Of a DNA stretch of 29,563 bases, positions 16,106-24,209 are shown piece by piece (the stretch's first letter is position 1; the number at the start of each line of letters is the position of its first letter). The position numbers and the translations under genes are program-made. Origin of the DNA: an uncultured Oscillospiraceae bacterium. GTDB lineage: Bacteria > Bacillota > Clostridia > Oscillospirales > Ruminococcaceae. The stretch lies in assembly GCA_910587465.1 (NCBI GenBank), contig CAJUMS010000029.1, forward strand, positions 1-29,563, in the 5' to 3' direction. Below the pieces are notes generated by a model. That model saw only the letters and a list, made by a program, of their open reading frames with translations. It was not told where the DNA came from and made no database searches.

Positions 16106-17978
16106 TACGCTCTCCCTTCCCCGCAAGCCAAATCAGCAGTACCTGAACGTCCGCGGGATTGACCCCCGAAATACGTCCGGCTTGTCCAACATTCAGCGGC
16201 TTGTGCTTGTTCAGTTTCTCCTGTGCCTCAAGCCGCAATCCCTTTATAGTCTTGTAGTCAACATTGATCGGCAGCTTTTTTTCCTCCAAGCGCCTCATTT
16301 TATTAATCTGTTCTACTTGAATTTTAATGTAACCCGAGTATTTCATCTCAATCTCCAACTTATTGATAAGTGAAAATTTCAGCTTAGGACGATCGGGATC
16401 AAACTTCGCAAAGTCCAAATATTTCAACTGCGGACGTTTCAACAGCTCATAAAGCCGTATTCCCGCGGTAATGGGCGACGTTCCCTTCGCAGTCAGCAGT
16501 AAGTTTACATCCTCAGTAGGATGAATTGTAACGAGCTTTATTCTCTCCAGCTCGTCCTCGACTGCCTTGCAATCCGACTTAAACCGTTCAAAACGCTCGT
16601 TGGAGATCAACCCTACATCATGACCCGTCGGCAGCAGCCTTTCCGGAGCATTATCCTGCCGCAATATAAGACGGTACTCGCTCCGCGAGGTCATCATCCG
16701 ATACGGCTCGGAACAGCCCTTAGTCACCAGATCATCAATAAGCGTACCGATATAGCTTGTCGCACGGTCAAGAATTATCGGCTCTTTGCCCATGATCTTC
16801 CGCGCGGCATTTATTCCGGCAACAATTCCCTGTGCAGCCGCCTCCTCATAACCCGAGGTGCAGTTGAATTGCCCCGCGCCGTACAATCCAGATATTTTCT
16901 TGAACTCCAACGTAGGCAACAATTCCAGAGGATCGCAGCAGTCATACTCGATAGCATACGCCGGACGCATTATCTCGACATTCTCCAGTCCTTTTATCGT
17001 TCGAAGAAATTTGACCTGAACATCCTCAGGCAAACTTGAGCTCATTCCTTGTAAATAATATTCATCGGTATCCAGACCCATTGGCTCGACAAAAAGCTGA
17101 TGCCGCTCCTTATCCTTAAACCGCACGATTTTATCCTCAATACTCGGACAATACCGAGGACCCACTCCTTCAATTCTTCCCGAATACAACGGTGAACGGT
17201 CAAGATTATTAAGAATAACACAGTGAGTTTCCGCGTTGGTGTATGTGACATAGCATTCCGCGACATTACGCATTTCGCAAGTATTGTCGAACGCAAACGG
17301 CATAATATCCACATCGCCATCCTGCTTTTCCATTACGGAAAAATCAATTGAACGCCTATGAACGCGCGCGGGGGTACCCGTCTTAAACCGACGCATAGAA
17401 ATCCCAAGTGCCTTCAGACATACGGTAAGCTCCGTACTCGGGAGCACATTATCGGGACCCGCCGCATAATTCAGCTCCCCAATATGTATCTTTCCGTTAA
17501 GATACGTACCCGTAGTGATTATTGCCGCCTTACACGGATAAACCGCGCCGAGCTTAGTCCGCACGGAAATAATTTTCCCGTCCTCAACGTCAACCGCCGT
17601 TACCTCGGCTTGTTTAATAAACAAATTCGGTGTGTTCTCCAATGTCTGCTTCATATAAGAGTGATATTTAACGCGATCACTCTGAACCCGCAGACTGTGA
17701 ACAGCGGGGCCCTTTCCCCTGTTCAGTATGCGCGACTGTATAAACGTAGCGTCCGCCGCCCTGCCCATCTCGCCGCCAAGCGCGTCAATCTCACAGACGA
17801 TCTGCCCTTTAGCCGAGCCACCTATACAAGGATTGCACGGCATATTAGCAATACAGTCAAGCGACAGCGTAAATACAGCGGTTTTCAATCCAAGCCGAGC
17901 CGCCGCCAGAGCAGCCTCACACCCCGCGTGACCTGCGCCGATAACGCAAACATCATATTTTTCAAGTGTATATTTCAT
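16086..17978 (-). CDS. mnmG: tRNA uridine-5-carboxymethylaminomethyl modification enzyme MnmG (GidA)
   Basis: A 630-residue FAD-binding enzyme with the N-terminal dinucleotide motif VIGAGHAGCEAALAAARLG, the conserved CNPCIGGSAKGQIVCEIDALGG segment and the C-terminal helical domain that recognises tRNA. With MnmE, which is not in this window, it modifies U34 of several tRNAs. A TTG at 17993 would add five residues; the ATG at 17978 has AAAGG about 7 nt upstream and is preferred. mnmG follows gyrA here with a parS site in between. In Bacillus it sits next to mnmE on the other side of dnaA. Confidence 0.96.
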   Translation of the reverse strand: MKYTLEKYDVCVIGAGHAGCEAALAAARLGLKTAVFTLSLDCIANMPCNPCIGGSAKGQIVCEIDALGGEMGRAADATFIQSRILNRGKGPAVHSLRVQSDRVKYHSYMKQTLENTPNLFIKQAEVTAVDVEDGKIISVRTKLGAVYPCKAAIITTGTYLNGKIHIGELNYAAGPDNVLPSTELTVCLKALGISMRRFKTGTPARVHRRSIDFSVMEKQDGDVDIMPFAFDNTCEMRNVAECYVTYTNAETHCVILNNLDRSPLYSGRIEGVGPRYCPSIEDKIVRFKDKERHQLFVEPMGLDTDEYYLQGMSSSLPEDVQVKFLRTIKGLENVEIMRPAYAIEYDCCDPLELLPTLEFKKISGLYGAGQFNCTSGYEEAAAQGIVAGINAARKIMGKEPIILDRATSYIGTLIDDLVTKGCSEPYRMMTSRSEYRLILRQDNAPERLLPTGHDVGLISNERFERFKSDCKAVEDELERIKLVTIHPTEDVNLLLTAKGTSPITAGIRLYELLKRPQLKYLDFAKFDPDRPKLKFSLINKLEIEMKYSGYIKIQVEQINKMRRLEEKKLPINVDYKTIKGLRLEAQEKLNKHKPLNVGQAGRISGVNPADVQVLLIWLAGKGERNDGENI

Positions 17979-18004
17979 TAATGATCCTTTCAATCATTCA
18001 AAAA

Positions 18005-18020
18005 TGTTCCACGTGGAACA
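18005..18020. other. parS site 3
   Basis: A third exact TGTTCCACGTGGAACA, in the gyrA-mnmG gap, 3.6 kb from the pair next to parA. Confidence 0.95.
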
Positions 18021-18036
18021 TTTTCAAAACCGCAAA

Positions 18037-18068
18037 AATTTTTCCCGAACAACAGCTCGGGAAAAATT
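18037..18068 (-). terminator. Terminator of gyrA
   Basis: A 12-bp stem (18037-18048 with 18057-18068, eight-base loop) just after the gyrA stop. On the minus strand the arm runs into further T residues, giving a run of about five. Confidence 0.8.
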
Positions 18069-18075
18069 ATTAAAA

Positions 18076-20709
18076 TCATTCCTCGGTATCGTTGGAGATA
18101 TCCTCGTCTCCGTCTCCGATATCGTCATCATCAACAGGCTCGTCATCGGAAATAACCTCGGCAGCCTCCTCCTTGAGTGAAGCCTCGACCTCCTCCTCGG
18201 AAACAGTCTCTACCTCCTCGGTCTTTTCCTCATCGTCATGCTGAGTACGCGAGAATGTTACAACTCTGTCCTCCGAACCAAGCCGCATTACGCGAACGCC
18301 AGAAGCGGTACGACCCATAACGCGCAGATCGTTCGCGCGAATACGGATAATTACTCCGTCCGCGCTTATCAGAATAACGTCGTCGTCGGGACCGAGCGTA
18401 CGGATACCGACAATATAGCCCTTTTCGTCGCTTACGGGATAATTCTTCAGACCCATACCGCCACGACGCTGCAAACGATAGCTTGCCGCAGCGCACCGTC
18501 TGCCCATTCCTCGCTCGGTAACGGTAAGGATAGTCGCATTCTCGTCGAATATCTTTGTCGCTCCGACGATATAGTCATCGCCGCGGAACTTGATAGCCCG
18601 AACTCCGCGCGCCGTTCTTCCCATTACACGGATATCGCTCTCATTAAAGCGTATAGCTGCGCCGTTCCGAGTAGCCGCCATAACAGTACAGTCTCCCTCG
18701 GTAAGAAATCCTCCCGCGATCTCGTCACCGTCAACAAGCGTAATAGCGCGAAGTCCTCCCTTGCGTATATTCTTAAACTCGGAGAGCTTTGTACGCTTTA
18801 CAAGTCCATTCTTGGTAAGGCAGATAAAGTACTTGTTATCGGCGAAATCAATGGTCGTCATCATAGCCGCGACCTTTTCCTCCTCGGACAACTGCAGAAG
18901 ATTAACAATATTCATTCCGCGCGACTGCTTACTGCCCTCGGGTATCTGATAGCATTTCAAACGGAACATATTACCCTTGTTGGTAATGAACAAAATATTC
19001 TCATGCGAGCTTGCAATAAACATACTATCCACAAAATCCTCATCGCGCTGTTTCATTCCGGAAACACCGCGTCCTCCGCGCTTCTGGATATTGTAGACCT
19101 CGGCAGGCTGGCGCTTGATGTAGCCCATATTCGTGAACGTTACAACACAATCCTCCTCAGGGATAAGATCTTCAATATCGACCTCTCCGCTTACGGGCTC
19201 GATAGCCGTGCGGCGCTCATCACCAAAACGCTTTTTCACTGCCGACAATTCCTCACCAATAAGGTTTAGCAGCTTGCTTCTGTCAGCTAACAGCTCCTCC
19301 ATAGACTTGATAAGCTCACGCTTCTCCATAAGCTCGTCAAGTACTTTACTCTTTTCCGTACCTGTCAGCGCACCCAGCGTCATCTTAACGATAGCGTCCG
19401 CCTGAACCTCGGTAAGAGAATAAGTAGCCACAGGAAATATTCCCGTCTGTGAAACGTCAACATCCTTAAAACGCTCAATAAGACGCTCCTTACCCTCGGA
19501 GGGATTTTTACTTGATCGCAGTATAGCAATAACCTCATCAATAAAATCAATAGCGATCATCATACCCTCAAGAATATGCTCGCGTTCCTTAGCCTTGTCA
19601 AGATCGTACTGCGTACGGCGCGTAACAACATCTATCTGGTGATCGAGATAGTATTTCAGCATCTCCATTAACGTCAGCGTTTTTGGCTGTCCGTCAACAA
19701 GTGCTATCATAATAACGCCCACAGTATCCTGCAATTGAGTATAGGTAAACAGCTTGTTCAGCACGACGTTCGCGTTCGCGTCGCGCTTAAGCTCCACAAC
19801 AATACGCATACCGTTTCTGTCGGATTCATCACGGACAAAAGAAATACCATCAATACGCTTGTCACGAATAAGATCACCGATATTTGCAAGCATACGCGCT
19901 TTGTTAACCATATACGGTATCTCGCTGACAATAATGCGAGTATGATTGTTTTCCTCAACTATCTCGGTACGTCCGCGCAAGATTATCTTACCGCGTCCAG
20001 TATAGTATGCCGAGCGAATTCCGCTGTAACCCATGATAATGCCGCCCGTCGGGAAATCGGGACCTTTAATGCAGCCCATGATCTCCTCAATAGTTACCTC
20101 GGGATTATCTATCATTAGCAGCAGCGCGTCAATGACCTCGTTCAGGTTATGCGGCGGTATATTTGTAGCCATACCCACAGCGATACCGTTCGAGCCGTTC
20201 ACCAGCAAATTCGGAAAACGCGACGGCAACACCGTAGGTTCAAGCAACTTATCGTCATAGTTTGTCTGGAAGTCAACGACTTTTTTATTGATATCCGAGG
20301 TCATTTCGTTGGCAATTCTCGCAAGCCTGGCCTCGGTATAACGGTAAGCCGCAGGCGGGTCGCCGTCGATTGAACCGAAGTTTCCATGACCGTCTATCAG
20401 CGGATAACGCATAGAAAACGTCTGTGCCAGACGGACAAGCGCGTCATAAACCGAAGCGTCACCGTGAGGATGATATTTACCGAGCACCTCTCCGACAGTA
20501 TAAGCGCACTTTCGGAACGGCTTGTCAGAAGTATTTCCCGCTTCGTTCATCGTGTAGATGATACGGCGGTGGACAGGCTTAAATCCATCGCGAACATCGG
20601 GCAGTGCTCTCGAAGTAATAACCGCCATCGAATATTCGATAAACGACTTCTTCATCGTATCTTCCAAGCCAATATTATGGAGCTTTTCCAAACTAAAATC
20701 TATATCCAT
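18076..20709 (-). CDS. gyrA: DNA gyrase subunit A
   Basis: An 877-residue gyrase A subunit. The catalytic Tyr124 lies in AAYRYTEARL, and the breakage-reunion domain is complete. The GyrA box appears as QKRGGRG in the C-terminal beta-pinwheel, confirming gyrase rather than topoisomerase IV. The last 50 residues are a very acidic tail. In the quinolone-determining region the sequence is HPHGDASVYDA: Ala85 and Ser86 stand where E. coli has Ser83 and Ala84, and Asp89 matches Asp87. Ala at this place is also natural in Mycobacterium tuberculosis. GGAGG precedes the ATG. The gene lies 30 nt after the YcxB-like gene and is probably in the gyrB transcript. Confidence 0.98.
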   Translation of the reverse strand: MDIDFSLEKLHNIGLEDTMKKSFIEYSMAVITSRALPDVRDGFKPVHRRIIYTMNEAGNTSDKPFRKCAYTVGEVLGKYHPHGDASVYDALVRLAQTFSMRYPLIDGHGNFGSIDGDPPAAYRYTEARLARIANEMTSDINKKVVDFQTNYDDKLLEPTVLPSRFPNLLVNGSNGIAVGMATNIPPHNLNEVIDALLLMIDNPEVTIEEIMGCIKGPDFPTGGIIMGYSGIRSAYYTGRGKIILRGRTEIVEENNHTRIIVSEIPYMVNKARMLANIGDLIRDKRIDGISFVRDESDRNGMRIVVELKRDANANVVLNKLFTYTQLQDTVGVIMIALVDGQPKTLTLMEMLKYYLDHQIDVVTRRTQYDLDKAKEREHILEGMMIAIDFIDEVIAILRSSKNPSEGKERLIERFKDVDVSQTGIFPVATYSLTEVQADAIVKMTLGALTGTEKSKVLDELMEKRELIKSMEELLADRSKLLNLIGEELSAVKKRFGDERRTAIEPVSGEVDIEDLIPEEDCVVTFTNMGYIKRQPAEVYNIQKRGGRGVSGMKQRDEDFVDSMFIASSHENILFITNKGNMFRLKCYQIPEGSKQSRGMNIVNLLQLSEEEKVAAMMTTIDFADNKYFICLTKNGLVKRTKLSEFKNIRKGGLRAITLVDGDEIAGGFLTEGDCTVMAATRNGAAIRFNESDIRVMGRTARGVRAIKFRGDDYIVGATKIFDENATILTVTERGMGRRCAAASYRLQRRGGMGLKNYPVSDEKGYIVGIRTLGPDDDVILISADGVIIRIRANDLRVMGRTASGVRVMRLGSEDRVVTFSRTQHDDEEKTEEVETVSEEEVEASLKEEAAEVISDDEPVDDDDIGDGDEDISNDTEE

Positions 20710-20739
20710 TTATCCTCCGTTATTAAACTTTTTACACCT

Positions 20740-21378
20740 TTACACGTCGTCACTCTCTAATTTCTTAAAGAGAAAGTCCCTTACGGTATCCTCCTGATCC
20801 TTAGAAAGACACCGTTTTGGAAAGCAATATATCTGCCGCCGATTAAATATCAGCAAAAGCGAATCATCGTTTTCATCAAAATTAAGCAGATCATCGCCGA
20901 ATTTGAAAATCGTTTTCAACGGAGTAATTATCTCCTCGTCCGCATCGTCGTCGATCTTGACATTGACCTCATTTTCTTTCGGCTTGATGATAGTCTCCAG
21001 CTCGATCTTCTCGGGATATATCGTACAGCAATACTCCTCGGGATTCATATCCTTAAGCGCGTTAAGTATTTTCTTGCGTGTACGGGACTTATCCGTTAAA
21101 CAGTAAAACAGCCCCAGCGCACAGAATACCAGCGCGAAATACAGCGGAACATTTGAAGGATTAAGAACGATTCCCCCTATGACTGCAATCGACAAAAGCG
21201 AATATGCCGCTATCGGCAGCTTTCCTTTTTTCGTTGCGAAATGCTGTTGAAATGTTTTCATTGCACTGTCCGTCTCGTCAAGGGTATTGTCGTAGCTAAA
21301 GCTGATCAACGGCTCACCCTTTTTTACCTGCTGCTCTTTATTAAGATCGGGTAATAAACTGCTTGAAATAAAGACCAC
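20740..21378 (-). CDS. YcxB-like membrane protein between gyrB and gyrA
   Basis: A 212-residue protein with a short N-terminal part (FSYDNTLDETDS near 27-39), two close hydrophobic segments at about 54-73 and 77-95, and a C-terminal cytosolic domain ending in IYCFPKRCLSKDQEDTVRDFL. This layout matches YcxB-like proteins, whose function is unknown. The start is a GTG three bases after the gyrB stop; AAGGGG lies very close to it, so the true start is uncertain. The ATG at residue 40 would cut into the family's conserved N-terminal segment. It is locked between the two gyrase genes, so it should be co-expressed with gyrase. I know of no functional link. Confidence 0.75.
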   Translation of the reverse strand: MVFISSSLLPDLNKEQQVKKGEPLISFSYDNTLDETDSAMKTFQQHFATKKGKLPIAAYSLLSIAVIGGIVLNPSNVPLYFALVFCALGLFYCLTDKSRTRKKILNALKDMNPEEYCCTIYPEKIELETIIKPKENEVNVKIDDDADEEIITPLKTIFKFGDDLLNFDENDDSLLLIFNRRQIYCFPKRCLSKDQEDTVRDFLFKKLESDDV

Positions 21379-21381
21379 CCC

Positions 21382-23361
21382 TTAAATATCAAGATTTTCG
21401 GCAAGCTTAGCGTTTGCCTCTATAAACTCACGTCGCGGCTCAACCTTGTCACCCATAAGAATTGTAAGGATTTCGTCAGCCTTAGCCGCGTCCTCAACGG
21501 AGACCTTGAGCATCGTTCGGGTCTCGGGATTCATAGTTGTTTCCCAAAGCTGAATAGGATCCATCTCACCAAGACCTTTGTAACGCTGAACATCTGTCTT
21601 TCCGCCGTCTCCGCCAAGCTCTGCGATATATGCGTCGCGCTCCTCGTCCGAAAACGCATAGCGAACCTGTTTTCCTCTCGCGACCTTAAAAAGCGGCGGC
21701 TGCGCGATATACACGTGACCATGCTCCAATAGCGGTCTCATAAAACGGAAGAAGAACGTAAGCATAAGCGTGCGGATATGCAGACCGTCAACGTCGGCAT
21801 CAGCCATTATTATAACACGTCCGTAACGCAGCTTTGTTATATCAAATTCGTCCGCGATACCCGTACCCAGAGCCTTAACGACGGGAAGTAATTTCTCGTT
21901 GTTATAGACCTTGTCAACGCGAGCTTTTTCAACGTTCAGCATTTTGCCCCAAAGTGCAAGAATTGCCTGAAAACGTCTGTCGCGACCCTCCTTAGCCGAA
22001 CCGCCTGCCGAGTCTCCCTCGACGATATATATCTCAGTATGAGTGGGATCGCTCTCTGAGCAGTCCGCAAGCTTACCGGGAAGTCCATTGCTGTCCATTA
22101 TGGACTTTCGCTTTGCTTCCATGGCTTTTTTAGCCGCGTCGCGCGCTGCCTGCGAATTTGCCGCCTTGTTGACGATTATCTGCGCGGACTCGGGGTGTTC
22201 CTCAAAATAGTAGGTCAGCTGCTCGGTCGCGATCTTATAGACTGCGGGCTGAACCTCGGGATTTCCAAGCTTGCCTTTAGTCTGTCCCTCAAACTCGCAC
22301 TCGGGAAGCTTGACGGAAATAATCGCGTTGATAGCCTCGCGGATAGCCTCGCCGCTGTAACCTGTAAACGGCTTTTCCTCCTCACCCTTTTTAGAGGGCT
22401 TTTTCTTTGCCTTGGACTTGTCGTTTTCCTTATATATCTTGGCAAAGTCGTTTACTACCTTGCTTAACGCGCGCTTAAATCCCAGCTCGTGCATACCGCC
22501 CTCGCCGGTGTGGATATCGTTGGCGAACGAACGGAAAACCTCGCTGTTGAAGTCGGTGGTATACTGAAACGCGACCTCGACAAGAATACCGTCAACCGTA
22601 CCGTTAAGGTAAATTATATCGGGGTGCAGAACCTCCGCTCCGCGCTTTTTGTTGAGCCACTCGATATATGAGCGTATTCCGCCCTCGTATTGCATGGTTT
22701 CCTCAACGATATTGTTTTCGTCACGGAGGTCGTGCAGGGTAATTTTCAGTCCGCCGTTCAGAAACGCCTTTTCGCGCATACGCTCGTTCAGCGTCTCATA
22801 ACTGAACACGATTGAATGGAATATCTCGCCGTCGGGCTTGAACGTTACCTGCGTACCCGTATGGTCGGTATCGCGGACGATCTTTATCGGTTCGGAATAT
22901 TCGCCGCGGTCAAAGTGCTGAAAATGTACGTTTTTGCCGTCATGTATCTCGACCTCCAGCCACTCGGAAAGCGCGTTGACAACGGACGCGCCCACACCGT
23001 GCAGACCGCCCGAGACCTTATATCCGCCGCCGCCGAACTTACCGCCCGCGTGCAACACGGTAAATACGAGCGTAGCCGCGGAGATACCCTCGGCGTGATT
23101 TATGCCTGTTGGAATACCTCGTCCGTTATCTATAACACGAATAACATTATCGGGAAGTATCGAAACGTCGATCTCGGTGCAGTACCCCGCCAGAGCCTCG
23201 TCGACCGCGTTGTCGACGATCTCGTAAACAAGGTGATGCAGACCGCTCTCACCCGTCGAGCCTATATACATACCCGGGCGCTTACGGACGGGCTCAAGCC
23301 CCTTCAACGCAACTATATCGTCCGCGCCGTAATTATCCAATACCTTTTCATCTTCTGCCAT
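21382..23361 (-). CDS. gyrB: DNA gyrase subunit B
   Basis: A 659-residue gyrase B. The GHKL ATPase shows EIVDNAVDEA (47-56), DNGRGIP (78-84) and GGLHGVG (118-124). The Toprim domain has EGDSAGGSA (448-456) and the metal triad DADVD (521-525). A Lys-rich stretch lies at about 312-330 (KENDKSKAKKKPSKKGEEEK) between transducer segments. The usual PLRGKILNVEKA reads ALWGKMLNVEKA here, with Trp471 in place of Arg. A good AAGGAG precedes the ATG. It heads a gyrB-ycxB-gyrA transcript from its own promoter. Confidence 0.98.
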   Translation of the reverse strand: MAEDEKVLDNYGADDIVALKGLEPVRKRPGMYIGSTGESGLHHLVYEIVDNAVDEALAGYCTEIDVSILPDNVIRVIDNGRGIPTGINHAEGISAATLVFTVLHAGGKFGGGGYKVSGGLHGVGASVVNALSEWLEVEIHDGKNVHFQHFDRGEYSEPIKIVRDTDHTGTQVTFKPDGEIFHSIVFSYETLNERMREKAFLNGGLKITLHDLRDENNIVEETMQYEGGIRSYIEWLNKKRGAEVLHPDIIYLNGTVDGILVEVAFQYTTDFNSEVFRSFANDIHTGEGGMHELGFKRALSKVVNDFAKIYKENDKSKAKKKPSKKGEEEKPFTGYSGEAIREAINAIISVKLPECEFEGQTKGKLGNPEVQPAVYKIATEQLTYYFEEHPESAQIIVNKAANSQAARDAAKKAMEAKRKSIMDSNGLPGKLADCSESDPTHTEIYIVEGDSAGGSAKEGRDRRFQAILALWGKMLNVEKARVDKVYNNEKLLPVVKALGTGIADEFDITKLRYGRVIIMADADVDGLHIRTLMLTFFFRFMRPLLEHGHVYIAQPPLFKVARGKQVRYAFSDEERDAYIAELGGDGGKTDVQRYKGLGEMDPIQLWETTMNPETRTMLKVSVEDAAKADEILTILMGDKVEPRREFIEANAKLAENLDI

Positions 23362-23398
23362 AAATAACTCCTTATCTCAAATCACCTATATTATATAT

Positions 23399-23427
23399 AG
23401 TATACCACAAATCGGCATAAATTTCAA
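23399..23427 (-). promoter_or_regulatory. Promoter of gyrB-ycxB-gyrA
   Basis: On the minus strand TTGAAA (23422-23427) and TATACT (23399-23404, extended by TGG) are 17 nt apart, about 38 nt upstream of the gyrB ATG. Confidence 0.8.
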
Positions 23428-23544
23428 GCATTTTAAGGCTTTTTAGGAACTTTTTTCAATAAATAAAGCGTTTATTAACGCCAAATTATCCCAAAAAATT
23501 GCATTGTTTTTTAGTTATATATACAATTAGTAATTAAAAAACTC

Positions 23545-23573
23545 TTGACATAATGGTAAAAAAAATATATAAT
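23545..23573 (+). promoter_or_regulatory. Consensus promoter of the 47-residue gene
   Basis: TTGACA (23545-23550) and TATAAT (23568-23573) are both perfect and separated by 17 nt, on the plus strand. Confidence 0.88.
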
Positions 23574-23611
23574 ATAATTAAGAACGGTTTTTTTGCAAAA
23601 GGAGGTTCATT

Positions 23612-23755
23612 ATGACTGAAAGAGAAAGACAAGATACTAAAATGGCAACTATCTATGAATTGAGATTGATATTCACAAACGGCGAAAAAAAGAACTACAC
23701 GACGGAAGAAATAGTGGAACTGCTCGACAAGCTCGCGCTTGCAAAGGAGCAGTAA
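23612..23755 (+). CDS. Small hypothetical protein (47 aa)
   Basis: A 47-residue protein (MTERERQDTKMATIYELRLI... ending LDKLALAKEQ), unrecognised. It reads as a short beta pair (YELRLIFTNGEKKNY) followed by a helix (TTEEIVELLDKLALAKEQ). No signal peptide or membrane segment is seen. Support for a real gene is strong: a fully consensus promoter, AAAGGAGG six nt before the ATG and an intrinsic terminator 15 nt after the stop. It is a stand-alone unit transcribed opposite to the surrounding core genes. Similar tiny proteins occur in prophages and conjugative elements, but I cannot assign a function. Confidence 0.85.
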   Translation: MTERERQDTKMATIYELRLIFTNGEKKNYTTEEIVELLDKLALAKEQ

Positions 23756-23770
23756 ACATAATAATTTTTT

Positions 23771-23796
23771 AAGCCCCGCAGGGGGCTTGTTTTTTT
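23771..23796 (+). terminator. Terminator of the 47-residue gene
   Basis: A 7-bp stem (AAGCCCC 23771-23777 with GGGGCTT 23782-23788, four-base loop) followed by a T run to 23796. Confidence 0.9.
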
Positions 23797-23798
23797 AC

Positions 23799-23828
23799 TT
23801 GACTTTTGGTGTCCAAATATGCTATAAT
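23799..23828 (+). promoter_or_regulatory. Promoter of the first ribbon-helix-helix gene
   Basis: TTGACT (23799-23804), 18-nt spacer, TATAAT (23823-23828) with an extended TGC. The box starts three bases after the preceding terminator. Confidence 0.88.
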
Positions 23829-23855
23829 TATGATAATCAAAAGTGAGGTGACATA

Positions 23856-24032
23856 ATGAGCCCAAAAGCAGGAAGACCGACAGATAATCCAAAACCATAT
23901 AGGGTTTATGCACGTCTTGATGAAAAGTGCAAGAATATTCTTGATAAATATTGCAAACAAGAAAATGTACCTCAAATGGAAGCTATAAGAAGAGCTATAA
24001 AAAAGCTTGAAGCAGATTTAAAAAATTATTGA
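23856..24032 (+). CDS. Ribbon-helix-helix (CopG/Arc-like) DNA-binding protein 1
   Basis: A 58-residue protein beginning MSPKAGRPTDNPK, with an AT-hook-like GRP core. A ribbon-helix-helix follows: strand YRVYARL (15-21), helix 1 DEKCKNILDKYCKQE (22-36), turn and helix 2 MEAIRRAIKKLEADLK. Such proteins act as dimers on operator DNA, often as small repressors or antitoxins. No toxin-like partner is adjacent. GAGGTG precedes the ATG. It has its own promoter and terminator and is 62% identical (36 of 58 by my count) to the next gene, with which it also shares promoter sequence; the pair looks like a tandem duplication. Autoregulation is likely but not shown. Confidence 0.88.
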   Translation: MSPKAGRPTDNPKPYRVYARLDEKCKNILDKYCKQENVPQMEAIRRAIKKLEADLKNY

Positions 24033-24039
24033 TTTTTCA

Positions 24040-24070
24040 AGTACCTTGTATAACTACAAGGTGCTTTTTT
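24040..24070 (+). terminator. Terminator of ribbon-helix-helix gene 1
   Basis: An 11-bp stem with one G-U pair (24040-24050 with 24055-24065, loop TAAC) followed by a T run to 24070. Confidence 0.9.
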
Positions 24071-24095
24071 ATATAAAAATATATTTAAAAAAGCC

Positions 24096-24124
24096 TTGAC
24101 TTTTAACATTCATTATGTTATAAT
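24096..24124 (+). promoter_or_regulatory. Upstream promoter of ribbon-helix-helix gene 2
   Basis: TTGACT (24096-24101), 17-nt spacer, TATAAT (24119-24124) with extended TGT. It leaves an untranslated leader of about 80 nt before the ATG. Confidence 0.85.
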
Positions 24125-24151
24125 AATTTTGGCGTTCAAAATAGAAAACTA

Positions 24152-24181
24152 TTAGCTTTTGTATGGCATATATGCTATAAT
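24152..24181 (+). promoter_or_regulatory. Second promoter / dyad upstream of ribbon-helix-helix gene 2
   Basis: TGC-TATAAT (hexamer 24176-24181) is an extended -10 box with only a weak -35 (TTAGCT, 24152-24157). An 18-base dyad centred on GCATATATGC (24166-24175) sits just upstream of the hexamer and overlaps its extended part, a possible operator. Confidence 0.6.
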
Positions 24182-24209
24182 TTACGTAGAACATAAGTGA
24201 GGTGATTAA

